DNA of 64,000 nt from an uncultured Adlercreutzia sp. (GTDB lineage Bacteria; Actinomycetota; Coriobacteriia; Coriobacteriales; Eggerthellaceae): contig CAJUFS010000002.1 of NCBI GenBank assembly GCA_910585575.1, positions 30,073 through 94,072 of the forward strand, given 5' to 3'. Below, in pieces: positions 40,101 to 55,100 of this stretch. The notes below the pieces were generated by a model. That model was not told where the DNA came from. It saw nothing but the letters and a program-made list of their open reading frames with translations, and made no database searches. Each line of letters opens with the position of its first letter. Positions within the stretch are counted from its first letter, which is position 1. A program made the position numbers and the translations under genes.

Positions 40101-43100
40101 CGGCAAGGTGAAGGATCCGGAGACGGGCTCGGCGGTGTATCCGAAGCGCGAGACGCAGCAGAAGAAGTATATGCGCCTGACGCCCAAGCAGCTGATCGAG
40201 CTGGGCTGGACCGTGCGCGTGCGCGTGCAGTCCGACTACGACAAGGACACCTACAGTAACGCGGCTAAGAAGCATACCGAGTACGGCAAGCCCGACGTGG
40301 ACGACCCCGACGACGGCGTCGATGCCGACGACGTGAAGAGCCGCAGCCACGCGGGCGAGACCATCGTGTTCGAGCTGACGCCGCCCGACGACGCCAACGA
40401 CGCCGAGTTTGTGAAGCACAACAGCCTGCTGTCTGCCTTCTGGGACAACGTGCGCGCCGACGGCTATGTGGGCGCTGGCGACGTGGTCACCTTGAAGGTG
40501 CGCACCCGCATCGACAATCTGGGCGATGAAGAGTCGGCCCTGGAGGGCCTGACCGACGCCGACGGCGAGCTGCTTACCTATGCCCAGCAGCTGGAGACCA
40601 TCCGCTCCTGGTCTACGCAGGCCACCAAGGCCTACTTCGCCACTGAGGATCGAGACGTGGCCTGGCTGCCGCGCGAGACCGGTTGGAGCCATCGCTTTGC
40701 CGCCGACACCACGGCCACGGTGTCCAAGGACGCGAAGATCTTCCGCGCCAAGAAGGACACCAAGGGCAACGTGCTCTACGGCGAGGACGGCTACCCGCAG
40801 GTGGAGTCGGTGGTGGACGCCAACGGCGCCGATGAGCAGACCGTTACTTTCAAGGCGGGTGAGCTGTACCTGAAGCCCACCATCGAGGAAAACTCCACGG
40901 CCGTGTACGGCGTGGGCGGCTTCAACAACCAGTCGCCCGAGTACTTCCAGTGGGTAGATGAGCCCTCTTTGGTGTACGACGAGGCCGAGCATCAGGATCC
41001 CGATACCCAGGACATGGTGCCCGCGCAGGACTACGATAAGGACGGCGTCTACGAGAGCGGCGATGCCATCACGCGCCCCGACGGCACTCCCATCGTGCGT
41101 CCCGAGCGTCATATGTCCTCGGTGTCGGGCGTGTTCAAGATTCGCAAGCCCTCAGCCAGCGTACGCGTGGACACCGGTATCGTGCGCGTGCCCACCAACG
41201 ACACCGACTCTACCGACTCTACCCAGGGTGGCAACAACAACCTGTACGTTACCCAGGCCATTAACACCGGGGCGGCGGTGAACTCGTTCATCGTCGACTG
41301 GCAGGTGCCCCTGTGGGCCCTGGGCAGCCAGTCCAACGAGAACGTGCCGCTGAACAGCGTGACCACCCCCACGGGTAAAGTGACCCCCGATATCGAGAAG
41401 GTGAACTCGGGCGTGTGGGAGATCCCCGGCACCTACGAGCACCGCATCACCAACCCGGTGACGGGCGAGGAGTACGTTACCTCCGAGGGCAGCCACTACT
41501 TCACCGACACGGGCGAGGAAGTGGGTTCCTGGCGCATTGACTTCTCGAAGGGCTTCACCCAGGATGGCAAGACCGTGTGGCCCTACTACGCCAACGACGA
41601 TAACGACTACCTGGCCAAAGACGGTACGGTCATCGACCGCGACGACTACGACAAGAACAAGGACAAGGCGGCCGTGGTGTCCCGCACATCGACGGTGCGC
41701 ACGCCCATCAATACCCCCGAGGCTGCGGCGAACCGCGCCATCGAGGACAAGCTGTGGGTGCTCGTGTACGTGCGCCGCGCCAGCACGAATCTGAAGGACA
41801 AGGTGAACGGCTACGTCGAGCAGAACGGCGCCGCCTACAACGACCGTGAGAACTTCTCGGTTCCTGGCACCGACGCCGATCGCGACTACTTCTTCGGCGA
41901 GGATGACGCCTACGACTACAACACCGCCGGCGAAGGCGACGGCTACGGTTGGGAACTCGTGGGTTACACGAACGTAGGCGCTAAGCAGAATATGTCGTTC
42001 TCCAACGGAGTGGCCAAGGCCGGTACGCAGATCCGCCAGATCCGTTGGGTCATCCGTGCTTGCGACGTGGACAAGAACGGTCGCCCGATCATCGACGATG
42101 ACACCCTGTCGCACAAGGTGCCGGTGCCCACGGGCTTCCGCCTGGCCGTCGATGCCGACCCCGATACGCCCCAGAGCGAAGAGGCCGATCAGGTCGATCC
42201 GCACCGCAACAACACCGCCTGGGCCAAGCAGAAGGGCGGTGACCTGAAGGCGAACGGCGTCTATAACGAAGACATCATCTACAAGTACGTTGACCGTACT
42301 CTGGGCAACGTGAATTACTTGGATATGTCCAAGGTATACAAGATCGGTCCGAACCAGCTGTACTACTTCGGTGAGATCATCACTACGAGGAAGGGGAGCG
42401 GCGGTCGTGAACTGAGCGCGGCTGAGCTGGCTGCAGCCAAGAGGGGCACGGCGCCCAATCCGGCTGTAGGTGGCGAAGACTGCTGGGATCGTACCATGCA
42501 GGGCGACTTGGTAGTGGAAGACTATCAGCCCCAGTGGGTGACGGGCTCCTCCATGCCCGAATCCATGACGCGCAACGCTGCGGGTATTCTGGGCCACGCC
42601 TTCATCAGCGAGCTGCCGAAGGTTCAGGCCACTGCGCCGCTGTACGGTGTCATGTCCCTGACCGAGCGCGAGCCCGGCCAGGACATCACGCTGCTGGCTG
42701 ACAAGAGCACCCCCGAGGTTATTACCCAGGCGGTGTCCGATGCCATGACCGACGCAGGCCTGAACACCACGGTGGAAACTTACGCCGAGGGCGAGGACAC
42801 CAAGTTGGAGAAGTCTGACTCGGTGCACGTGAACCACTTCGCCACGGTGGTGCCACGCTACGATGATACGAAGTACGCGCAGTTCGAGCGCAGCCGCGCC
42901 GGCTTCTTCCGCTCCGATGAGAAGCCCACCATTAAGATCGATGCCAAGCAGTGGTATTTCTCTGGCACTGCGAATAATGGTTATGGGTGGACGAGCGAGT
43001 CCATCATGCTGGACCCCGAGGACTCCCTGTTCCTGCGCTACGAGGTAACCCTGTACAACATCTCCGAAGGCCAGCTGCGCCTGCTGGGCTTCGAGCCCGG

Positions 43101-46100
43101 CGATGACGGCGATGGCTACAGTGTGGACACCTGCACCAACCCGTCCATCTCGGCGCTGCTGCCGCGCATCCAGAATTTCGGTCCCACCCCGGGCTCGATG
43201 TTCAATTCGCTGCCCGACTTGACAGCCAATCAGAAGAAGCGCATGACTCAGGCCGACGAGGTACGCGCCATCGGCACCAAGCTGCAGGCGCTTCTCGACG
43301 ACTCCGATCGCGCCGCTTTTGAGGCGCAGCTGACCAGTTTGGCCAACCAGCTGGAGAAACTGTGCGGTAAAGAGCGCACCGATACGGAGGCGGCCATTGC
43401 TCCCACCATCCTGAACGGCGATGCGGTGCCCGAGACGTCGCGTACCGAGGTAGAGGGCATCATCAACGCCCTGCGTGCCCAGGTGAAGTCGCTGCGCGGC
43501 TATCATCCGCGCTCAGTGGCCGACGACGGTACCGTCACCGAAGAGGGCTACGACCTTTCGTCGGTGCGTCCCTCGGACGTGAAGGCCGCTGGCCGCAACA
43601 TCTACGCCCAGGGCAACGCGCTGGAGAAGCGTGTGACCAAGGAGCGCCCGTTCAGTCGCGTGTTCCAGTACATCCCCTATCAGGACATGCTGAAGACCGC
43701 CACAAAGGACGGCCAGCTGGATGCCACGGGCTTGGCGGTTAAGAGCGGTGCGGCTCTGAGCCCTCTGTCTGAGAGTTACCGCCGTAATCCTACGTCGAGT
43801 TCTGCGGGGGATGCCTCCCATATGAATACCCAGGTGCCCTTGTGGACCTATCGCGTGGTGAAATTCAAGGAGTATATGCGCGACGACTTGGGCTACCTGT
43901 GGCTGCAGAACGACGACCAGAGTTGGTCCTATGTGGGTATAATGACTGACGAAGGCACCATTAACCGCGAAATTCCCGAGGGCGAGACTGCTCCCGCGGC
44001 GCCCGCTGGCAAACCGGTGGCTCTGGGTAGCCTCACTGAGTTCGACGAAGTGCCCATCGGCACGTCCACTGCGGCTTTGCGTCCGGAAGAGGGTATGACC
44101 AAGCTCGGGCAAGGGGTTTTGGCCAATGGCGGTTCTTCCATCACCTCGAAGGACGAGTTTGCCTACTTGTACGATTTGAACGGCGGCGCTGGTGACGGTT
44201 CCGAAACCACCAGCGGCACCGCTAACACCCGTCGTTCCTTCACCTGGAACTTCATGGGCCAGAACGGCAGCCGCGGCACGTTGAACCCCGGTGAGGCCAT
44301 CATTGTGGATTTCATGATGCAGTTCAGCCCGCAGTCTTCGGCCTCCACCGACGTGGGCAACGCTCTCATCCTGTCGGCTTATGCTGACAAGGCCGGCAGC
44401 TACAACTTCTATGACTATCCGCTGTTCCGCACCGAGACGGTTCCCGGCACCAATCAAAAGTTAACGAAGCTGGTGACGAAGGCGACCATCAACGATCCGG
44501 AGACCTCCATCACCAAGGACTCCTCCTATCGCTCCGACATCAACGACGGTAACGGCAACAATGACCGTTCCGAGACGCTGTTGCGCAAGGACACCTCGTC
44601 CATCGGCTGGTCCAACAACGACCAGGTAGTGCAAGAAAAGATGGTGCAGCCGAAGTACACTGACGAGAAGTTCTCGAAACGTTCGCAGACCGCGGCCGTG
44701 CCCGAGGGCACGTCCTACACCTACGAGCTCATTCAGCAGTACACCGGCATCAACGACAATACGGCCCTGCTGTACAAGCACTCCACCTTCGCCGACACTA
44801 TGCCCTTCTTGGGCGACAAGGAAACGTCCACCTACGACAACAACGTGAAGAAATACAACCTGCGTCAATCCCAGTGGAGCGGCTGGCTGCAGGACCTGGA
44901 TTCCATCAAGATGGAGTACACCGACACCACCCCCACCGAAGAGGGCGACATCAAGGGCAAGTACGAGCTGCGTCTGACTGAGGAGAAGGACAAGGTCACC
45001 GGTGAGCCGCTGCATGCCCAGGCCCAGGTGTGGGTCGGCCCCATCAAGGTGGAGGGCGACAGCAAGAGCGGCACCCTAAAGCTGACGCCGCTGACCACTG
45101 ACGAGATGGTGCAGCCAGTCGATGTGGCCAAGGCTCAAGCCGGATCCGAGGGTTGGGGCGATGACGAGCTGGACGAGTTCATCACCCGCTGGACCACCCA
45201 GAAGACCACGGGCATCACCTACGGCAGCGACGGCAAGACGGTCACCGAGCAGGTAGCCGTGTCGCAGTCCATGGCCTCCATTAACATGATCGACCTGAAC
45301 GAGCTGAAGACCTACGTGAAGAGCCATCCGGCCGAGAAGGAAGCGCTCACGCGCTGCATCGGCTCCATCTGGTGCCGTGTGCTAGATGATAATCTCGTTC
45401 TGATGGCCCGCAACGGCGACGTGCGTTTGAAGTACGATCTGAAGGCTCCGCTGAACCTGCCTAAGTACCTGGGCAGCGCCGACAAGACCTTCAAGTCCAT
45501 CGACGGCCTGCAGGAAGATTCCACGGTGCTGCAGAAGAACCTGTACGCTACCAGCCAGTGGAACACCTTCATGTCCATGGTCGACTACCGTTCTGGCGAG
45601 AACGGCCTGACCTACCGCAAGCTGGAGAACAAGCCGGCCGGCGTGTACGTGGACGCCCCCGAGGGCTATGGCTACATCGGCAGCTATGTGTGGCTCGACA
45701 GCAACTGGGATACCCTGCAGAACGACACCAAGGGCGAGGTGACCCAGGACCTGTTGGGCAACGACACCACCTATCATAAGGCCACGAACGGTCGCTACAT
45801 CCTGTCCACTGAGAAGTCCATCAAGGACGGCAAGTACGCCTACACCTACGACGGCGGCAAGGACACCTCCAAGCTGATGCAAGACCTGGACTACGACGGC
45901 AAGCCGGACGATCCGGGCGTAAACGGCGTGAAGGTCGAGCTGCTGAACGAGTGGGGCATTCCGGTGAACCGCAATGGCGAGGCCGTGGTGCAGGTGAAGG
46001 AAGACGCCACCTCCTCGAAGTTGATCTGGGTGAAGGCCGATCCGAAGACGGGCAAGGCCATCAAGGGCCTGTACGGCTACGAGCCGGTGACCACGGCCGA

Positions 46101-49100
46101 GAACGTTGATCTGGGCGCCTACGTATATACCACGGAATCCGACTACTACAACAACCAGGGCTACTACATGTTCTCGATGCTGAAGCCGGGCAACTACCGC
46201 CTGCGCTTCACCTTCCCGAAGCAGTACTCCAACTATGCCCTTACCACCAAGCGCATCGGCGCCAAGGAGGCTCCGGTCATCGATGAGAAGGGTGTGGATC
46301 AGGGCGCTACCGAGGACATCTCCTCCTACATGATGGTGAACCGCACGAGCGGCCAGATGGTGGCTACCTCCGAGGTTATCAAGGTGGAGCCGGTAGCCTT
46401 CGACGCCGAGCGCTATGCGGCCGGCCTGGAAACCAACGGCAACGAGATCTACGATGCCAAGATGACCAGCTACAACGTGGGTATCGCCCTGCCGGTTACC
46501 TACTCCGGCGTGGCCTACCGCGACGACAAGCTGGCCGGCTACGAGGATATGGAAGAGGATCCCGAAGAGGGCGGCTCCGGCGAGGGTGACGGCGACGGCG
46601 ACAACTCCGGCAACGAGGGCGGTGGCGACCTGTTCGGCAAGTCCGCAGCCCCGGCGTCGGTGGCCGAGCCGACGGCGGCCGACGATCTGCTCACGGGCGA
46701 CCTGGGCATTGCCCCGCTGTCCCTGACTCCCGATAACGCGCCGGCCTACGACGCCTCCCAGGGCGAGCTGCCCCCGTTCATCATGGTGAACGGCAAGCCC
46801 ACCCTGAACATGAACAAGTACGTGGAGGACGACGGTTCGGTGGATCCGGAGCTCATCGACGGCGTGCTCGACTGGGTGAACGTGAACCTGGACGAGTCGA
46901 ACCCCTATGAGTACGCACTGGCAGTGGAAGAGCTGCGCCTGAAGAACATGCAGGTGCAGGTGCAGGTGTACGACGAGAAGAGCCGCACCTGGAAGCAGGC
47001 CTACGATACCGACGGCAACAAGGCCATCACTCAGACCGACTGCTACCTGGAGGTGACCCTGGACAAGGGCGCCACCTGGCAGCGCGCCTTTGACGCCAAT
47101 GGCAACAACCGCGTCAGCGCCGAGGTGCTCGACAGCCTCGATCCGGCCACGGAGTGGCGCTGGACGCCCATCAGCTCGGGCAATGCCACCGAGGCCACGG
47201 GCTCCTTCACCTTCGACCTGGAGCCGGGCCATACCTATAAGGTGGTTTGCCGCGACATGCGCAACCGTATTCTGAAGCCCTCGGTTATGACGTGGGAGAA
47301 CGACCCGCTGAAGCGGCCGACCCAGAATGCCGAGGATCAGAAGAAGGATGCCGAGGGCAAGCCGGTGGACCAGGTGGCCGCCATGTGGGACAACGACCTG
47401 TGGCTGAAGAGCGGCGTGGCCGAGACCAACAGCTTCGAGGCCAAGGTGCCCGTGGATTCCAAGGGCCGCGCCATCTACGAGGATCCGAAGAACCCGTGGA
47501 AGGGCTTCAAGATCTACGACAAGCTGGCTCTGGGCTGGATCGACGGCACCAAGGGCTTCCTGGGCAACTACATCTGGAGCGATAAGAACGACGGCGTGGA
47601 CGCCAACGGCAATCCGCTGTACTACGACGGCCTGCAGGGCGACGTGCCGAACATCGGTGTGGGCCAGGTGAAGGTGACGCTGGAGCAGTACTACTGGCGC
47701 CCGGCCGATGCCGACTCCTCCGACCCCACCCAGTACCGCCCCGGCACTGTTGACGGCGATGGCGACGGCGAGTGGGTGCTGAACGATCTGGAGTACAAGA
47801 CCACGAAGTCCTCCAGCGCCGGCAGCTACATCTTCAAGGGCGTGTCCACTTATGTGATCGACCCCGAGGCGCCGAAGACGGTAGACGACGAGCAGAAGGC
47901 TCACTACCTGGCCGGCTACCGCGTGCGTATCGATCGCGACGACCTGAAGCTCATCACGAAGGACTGGGGTCTCACGTTCCGCAACGCGCCGAAGAGCGGC
48001 CTGACGGGCGGCTTTGACGAGGAGATCGACTCCGACGCCGCCATGAGCGTGCAGAAGGTGAAGAACGCCGACGGCTCCGACTACCTGAAAGATGGCAAGC
48101 CCGTGTGGGCCTACTATCTGAACGAGATGAACAGCGGCTCGGCCATGGTGCCCGGCATTGCCGTGGGCAGCCAGGGCGTGGGCGGCGGTCATGACGCCGA
48201 CGTCTCCTACCAGCAGATGATCGTGGTGGCCGGCAACGTGGACACCCTGGCCCGTGAGAACCTGGGCGCCTACCTGAAGGGCAAGAACGTCATCAGCGAG
48301 GCCGAGGCGGAGACGTTGACCATCGACGAGATGATGGCCCGCATGGACGAGGCCATGATGCGCGACTACCTCATCACCAGCAACGCCATGGCCGAGAGCG
48401 AGACGCCCACCGTGAACGCCATGAAGCGCATGATCGCCAACTTGAGCGGTGCCTCCGAGGGCAATGTGCGCACGGTGAAGGGCGGCTATTCCAACACCTC
48501 GCCGCGGGCCGGCTACGATCTGGGCGCTGCCCAGCGTATCGAGCATTGGGATGTGGGCCTGGTCGAGGTGCCGCGCTCCTCTATTACCGGCAAGGTGTGG
48601 CACGACGAGAACTACGACGGCATCATGGATACCGACGAGGACGGCCTGCCGGGCGAGTCGGTGTCCGTGGAGCAGTACTACTATAAGGACGGCGCCTGGG
48701 TGCGCAACGATCGCTTCGGCTCGGATGAGCGCACGAGCGTGGCCGCCGCCTGGAAGACCGAGAAGCGCAACGACTTCCAGGGCAAAGAGGAAACCTGGTG
48801 GGTGCGCGAGTACGCGGGCGTCGACGGCAAACCGGTGAAGGTGGAGATGAAGGCCGAGCTGGACGGCGACGGCAAGCCGCTGGTCGGGGCTACCTATCCC
48901 TCGGGCGAGACGGTCGCCAACGGCTTCGTGACGGTGCACACCGACGAAGAGGGCGCCTATACCTTCGAAAATCTGCCCACGGCCTATACCAATGAAAACG
49001 GCGAGCACTTCCTGGCGGCCTATCGCGTGGTGCTGAATGGCCTGCATCAGGACGTCACCACCGACGAGAAGGGCAACCCGCTGTACGCTACGCCGTGGAT

Positions 49101-52100
49101 GATGACCCACTACCATCAGGGTAGCGACGTACAGGCTGACTCCGACGTGCGCGACAGCCAGCCTGGCACCCTGGGTGCCTACAAGGTGCTGGGTCGCGAG
49201 ACCGTGGGCGTGGGCGACGGCGCCTCTACGGTGCAGCGCGCCCTGGACGGCCAGATCATCCTGGCCGCTGAGGTGGGCGCGGGCCGTGAGTATCCGGGCC
49301 AGATCTCCCAGATTGAGGTGTCGGCCGCCGATGTGCACGAAGGTGCTACCGGCACGGTGAAGTACGACTACCTCACCAAGCGTGCCAATAAGGTGCAGGG
49401 CGGCGACGTGGGCGAGCTTCCGGTGCCTCGCCGCGAAATTTCCGGCCGCGTGTGGCACGACGAGAACTACGACGGCATCCAGGATGCCGAGGAGCAGTCG
49501 GTGCCGGTGCTCGACGACGAGGGCAATCCCGTGGTCGACGCGGAGACGGGCGAGACGGTCACCACCACTGAGCGCGTGTTTACCGAGCCCGGCCTGGAGG
49601 GTGAGACCGTTGCCCTGACCCAGTGGTACTTCGACCCGGCCACCGGCGAGTGGGTGCGCAACGAGTCCTTCGGCCACGACGGCTTCAACTTCCTGGCGGC
49701 TATCGCCACCGACGAGTGGGCCGAGGGCGCCGACCATGAGGCCACCCTGTCCGATGACGGTATCGTGACCCTGACCACCAATGCTGAGGGCCGCTACAGC
49801 TTCAAGAACCTGCCCACGGCCTACGTGGACGACCAGGGCAACCTGTACCTGGCCAGCTACCGCGTGCAGCTTGTCGGCCTGCATCAGCAGGAAGTGAAGG
49901 ACGCCGCCGGCAACGTGGTGTCCCGCATCCCCTGGATGATGACCCGCTTCCACGACGAGAACGCCGCCCTGGTGGCCGACTCCGACGTGGACGATGCACT
50001 GCTGGGCACCGAGGAAAGCTACACGCTGCTGGGTCGCCAGGACGCCTTCGAAGAGGCCACGCCCGAGGGCCAGCGCGCCCTGGACGGCCAGGTCATCCTG
50101 GCCGCGCCCAAGGCCGCCACGGCGCTGGTGGAGGAGACCAAGACCACCCTGGTGAACCTGAACCAGAACAACGTGATCGAAAACGCCGAGGGCACCGTGG
50201 TCTACGACATCATGCGCGCCAAGCAGGAGGCGGCCTATGACGGCGGCGACGCCGGCCAGCTGCCCGTGCCCACCCGCTCCCTCGAGGGCCTGGTGTGGCG
50301 CGACGCCGACTACGACGGCCTGCAGGACACCAAGACCACCGAGACGGTCACTAACAAGGACGGCAACCCGCTGAAGAAGCTGGTGGAAGAGGGCCTTGAG
50401 GGCCAGACCATCACGCTGGAGCAGTGGTTCTACAACCCCGCAGCCGTGAACACCGAGAAGCCGGTCTTCCTGACCGACGACTTCGACTACGCCACGCTGA
50501 ACCTGTCCGGCAAGATCGATGCCAACTACGAGAACCACTGGTTCAAGAACGAGAACTTCGGCACCGACATCTACACGCTGCTGAACGACGACGAGCATCC
50601 GCTGGTTCAGGGCGACTGGGCCGCCGACGCCTCGGTGGCCGACGGTGTGGTGACCATCAAGACTAATAAGAAGGGCGTGTACCGCTTCGACAACCTGCCC
50701 ACGGCCTACACCGACGAGAACGGCAACCAGTTCCTGGCCGGCTACCGCGTGAAGTTGGGCATGCTGACCGAGAACTACAACTCCGACCATTACGATATGC
50801 CCCAGGAGGGCGCGTGGATGATGACCCGTTTCCATGCGGGTACCGCCGCCGAGGCTCTGACGGCCGACTCCGACCTGCCGGACAACCTGGGCATTACCAA
50901 GAACTACCCGCTCATCGGGCGCGAGGACTTTGTGGCCGATACCAGCGAGCCCGACGAGGCCGGCAACGTGACCGTCACGCCCAAGCGCTACCTGGGCCAG
51001 CGCCAGGAGATGCTGGAGGGCCAGGTTATCCTGGCTGCCGTTTCCCAGGACAACGACGGTGCCGGCCGCGGTGCCACGGCCAACGCCACCACCGCCGGCT
51101 CCGACTTCCAGAACAACCTGACCGATCCCATGACCTTCGACTGGATGGCCGCCCGCGCCTACGCCGAGGACGAGGACGCCGTCGAGGGTGGCGACGCCGG
51201 CCAGTTGCCGCCGCCCACCCAGGATATCGTCGGCATCTTCTGGAACGACGCCGACAACGACGGCGTGCAGTCCATCGATGAGTACGGCAACCCCGTGGTG
51301 AACGACGCGCAGGGCAACCGCATCATCATCGACTACAACGCCGACGGCACCATTCAGGTGTTCGAGGCGCTGCTGCAGGCCGACCCATCCACCAACGGCA
51401 CCGAGGACGCCGACACCATGAAGGTGGTGAAGGGCAAGCGTATCCAGTACTCCGAGGCCAACGCCGACGGCAAGGTCACGCTGTACCGTCTGGCCGCCGA
51501 CGGCACTACGTTCGAGGTGCAGAAGGTCTACGAGGCCAACCAGCTGAACGAGGCCTACCGCAACGGCGACGTGTACGACGAGAAGGCCAGCGAGGATGGC
51601 ATCAACAACGCCCGTGTCACGCTGGAGCGCTACATTCCCGACGCCGACGGCAACTGGGTGGAGGATCCCGAGTGGGCCAACAGCGACACCTACGAGCTGG
51701 GCGGCAAGACTTGGGATGACTACCGCAGCAACCCGGCCACGGTGTGGGGCGATGACCCGCAGCACGTGCAGTACACCAAGGTGCAGGAGGCCTCCGACGG
51801 CACCGTGCGCGCCGGCGTGTACCGCTTCGAGGATCTGCCCACCCAGCGCGCCGACGCCGACGGCAAGAAGATCGTCTACGGCTACAAGGTTCGCTACACC
51901 GACTCCGGCTACCAGCAGCGCGCCTGGATGATCGCGAAGTACCAGCAGAAGGACAACTTCACCCAGGACTCCGACCTGATCAACCTGAACGCCAACCTCA
52001 TGCAGGATAACGAGGTGGACGTGCTGCTGAACCGCAAGGACGAGAGCTCGGTGTTGGGCAACATCACCGAGGGCAACGCCTCGAACAACGACAACCAGGA

Positions 52101-55100
52101 CAAGGGCCTGCTGTCGCTCGACGAGGCCCTGGCCCAGAAGAAGGACGCCGCGGCCAGCCTGCCGGCGGCGAATACCCTGGCCACGGGCTTTGCCAGCGTG
52201 CTGGCCTCGACGGTGGCGAATACGGCCCAGTCCATGGGTGCCAGCCCCTTGGCCGCCGGCGCCGAGCTGTACGACCTGGGCGCCGGCTCCGACCGCGCCT
52301 ACAACGACGCGGCTCTGCTGAAGCGCAAGACCGGCACCATCGAGGGCGTGCTGTTCCAGGATGAGAACTACGACGGTGTGCTCCAGGGTAAAGAGGCGCG
52401 CCTGGCCGGCAAGCGCGTGTACCTGCATGCATGGGGCCTGAAGCTGGTGGCCGACGGTTCCGCCGAGTGCACCTGCAACGACGACGACAAGACCACCGGC
52501 GAGGGCCAGTTGCCCGCTTCTGCCGGGGCCATCACGTCGCCGCGCGAGGGCTACCACTACGAGTGGGTGCCCGAGGACGACGGCATCACTTCTACGACGA
52601 CCGACAAAGAGGGTCGCTACGCCTTCGAGAATCTGCCGGCTGCCACCCGTCACGTGAAGACGGGCGATAGTGGCTCCTGGAAGGACGAAGTGGGTGGCGA
52701 CAAGGACACCCTGGTGACCGATAACTTCGACGAGTGGTATCTGCTGGGCTACACCATCGAGGTAGAGGGCGCCGCTGCCGATACGCTGGACGCCGATCAT
52801 AAGGATGAAACGGTGATGGGTCTGCCCGTTACCCGCCTGCTGAGCGACGATGCGGTGGAGGGCGACGAAGAGGAAGAAGCGGAGCCCGTGTCCGAGGCTG
52901 CCTCCAAGGTGCACCGTGCCATGGATTCCGACAAGCTGAACGAGCGTCTGGCCAACAGCGCCGGCTACGGTGCCGACCGTTTCGCCATCACTATGAACCA
53001 GGTGAACGATCAGGGCGAGACGAAGTCGGTGCTGGACGGCCGTCTGGTGCTGGCCGACCGCGCCACCACGGCCGAGGATGCCGTGGGCGCCACCGATCCT
53101 ACCTATTATGTGAATGCCAACGGCATGGAGTTCGACCTGTCCACCATCCGCGACGCCGACTGCATGAACGGCGGCTTCGGCCCGTTCGGTACCGCCACCA
53201 TCGCCGGTGTGGCCTGGAACGACGCCAACTACGACGGCATTCGCGACTACGTCACGTCGCTGGACGTGCCCGAGGAGGGCGATGAGGGCGAGGACGGCGA
53301 GCCTGCCAAGCCCACGCCGCCCACTTCGGTGGTGAACCTGGAAGAGCCCCTGGTGGGCGAGACCGTGTACTTGACTCAGGAGTACCTGGACCCGACCACC
53401 AACAAGTGGGTGTTCAACCCCGACTTCGGTGGTGCGCTCGATCCGAAGGTGGGCGACTTGTCCGCGACGGACAAGTCGGTGACAGTGCGTACGGTTACCG
53501 CCAATACCGAGTACTCGATCAGCGGCTTCGTCGACGGCGATGGCAACCCGGCCGAGATTTGGTTCACCGAGCCTCACGATCCGAACCTCGACAACCAGAC
53601 GGTGTTCCCGTGGCCTGGCGAGCCCGGCGAGTTCACCGATGGCATGACGGTGACGACGACCGACGAGGACGGCAACGAAGTTACCTATACCTTGACCGTC
53701 ACGCCCAACACCGAGTACAAGGTCACTTGCCGCCAGAAGGGCTCCGATGGCAGCTACGCCGTCAGCAAGACGCCGGTGTACGTGGCCACGCGCGGCGAGT
53801 CGAAGCTGGCTGACGTTGCCTTTGCCGAAGGCGAGATGATGGCCACGGCTACGAAGATCATGTTCACCGAGAAGCCGCTGTGGTGGCGCGACCTGGCCGA
53901 TCCCGACCTGGCCACGGCCGACGAGCAGGAAGGCTGGAACGGCTGGGAGTACGCCGCCGTACCGGTGGACGCAACCGATGATGACATCGAGGCCCTGGAC
54001 AGCAGCGCTTGGTTCCACAAGAACGCAGCCGGTCTGGTAACCATCGACAATCTGACCCAGCGCACCCACTACCGCGTGGTGGCCCGCATTCGCGCCTTCG
54101 ATGAGTTCGATCTGCCTGACGTGGCCGCCAAGGCCGCGGAAGACGCCGTAGCCGAGCTTGAGGCCTTGGGCCTGGTGGTGGAAACGGCTCAGGAGCACAC
54201 CGACGCTGTGCCCAACGGCGCGGTCATCCGCACCGAGCCGGCCGCCGGCGCCACGGCCAAACCGGGCATGACCGTGAAGGTGATCGTGTCCAGTGGCCCG
54301 CGCCAGCCGGTGACGGTGCCCGATGTGACCGGTCTTGACTTCGAGGCGGCCAAGGAAGCTCTGACGGCCGCCGGCCTGAAGGTGAGCGCCCAGGTGCCCA
54401 CCGAGGAATTCAGCGACGAGGTGGCTGCCGGCCTGGTGCTGAGCACGAGCCCGGCCGTCGATGCCGAGGTGCTGGAGGAGACCGAGGTGCGCCTGGTGCT
54501 GTCGAAGGGCCCGGAGCCGGTGGAGCCCACCGAGCCTACCGAGCCCGGCGAGTCCACTGACCCGAGCGAGCCGACGGATCCGACTGACCCGAGTGAGCCG
54601 ACCGATCCCACCGAGCCCGGTCAGGGCGAGGATGGCGACAACGCCGGCGGCGACGAGGGCGACGGCTCCGATACCGGTGACACGGGCGAGGGCGAAGGTT
54701 CCGACGCTGGCACCACCGAGCCCAGCCAGGGCGAGGGCGCCGAGGCGGGCACCGACCCGCTGGCGGGCGCCGCGGCGGCCTTCAACCTCATGCGCGTGGC
54801 TGGCAGCCCGCTGTTCACGGCGACTTCCTTCCCGACCATTGCGCCGCTGGCTGCTGGGGTTCACAGCCGTTACGAGGATGTGGACGAGAACGGCGCGGTG
54901 CGCACGCTGAAGACGCTGGCCATGATCCAGGGCGAGGCCACGGGCTACGTGCCCGAGGGCGCCACGGATCCGCAGAAGCCCGAGAAGCCGGCGCCTCCGG
55001 GCTCCCGCCGTGCGGAAACGGACAAGGAGGGCATCTACCGCTTCGACGACCTGCAGGTGTACGTGCAGAAGAACAAGAGCGGCAAGTTGGTCAGCTACGA

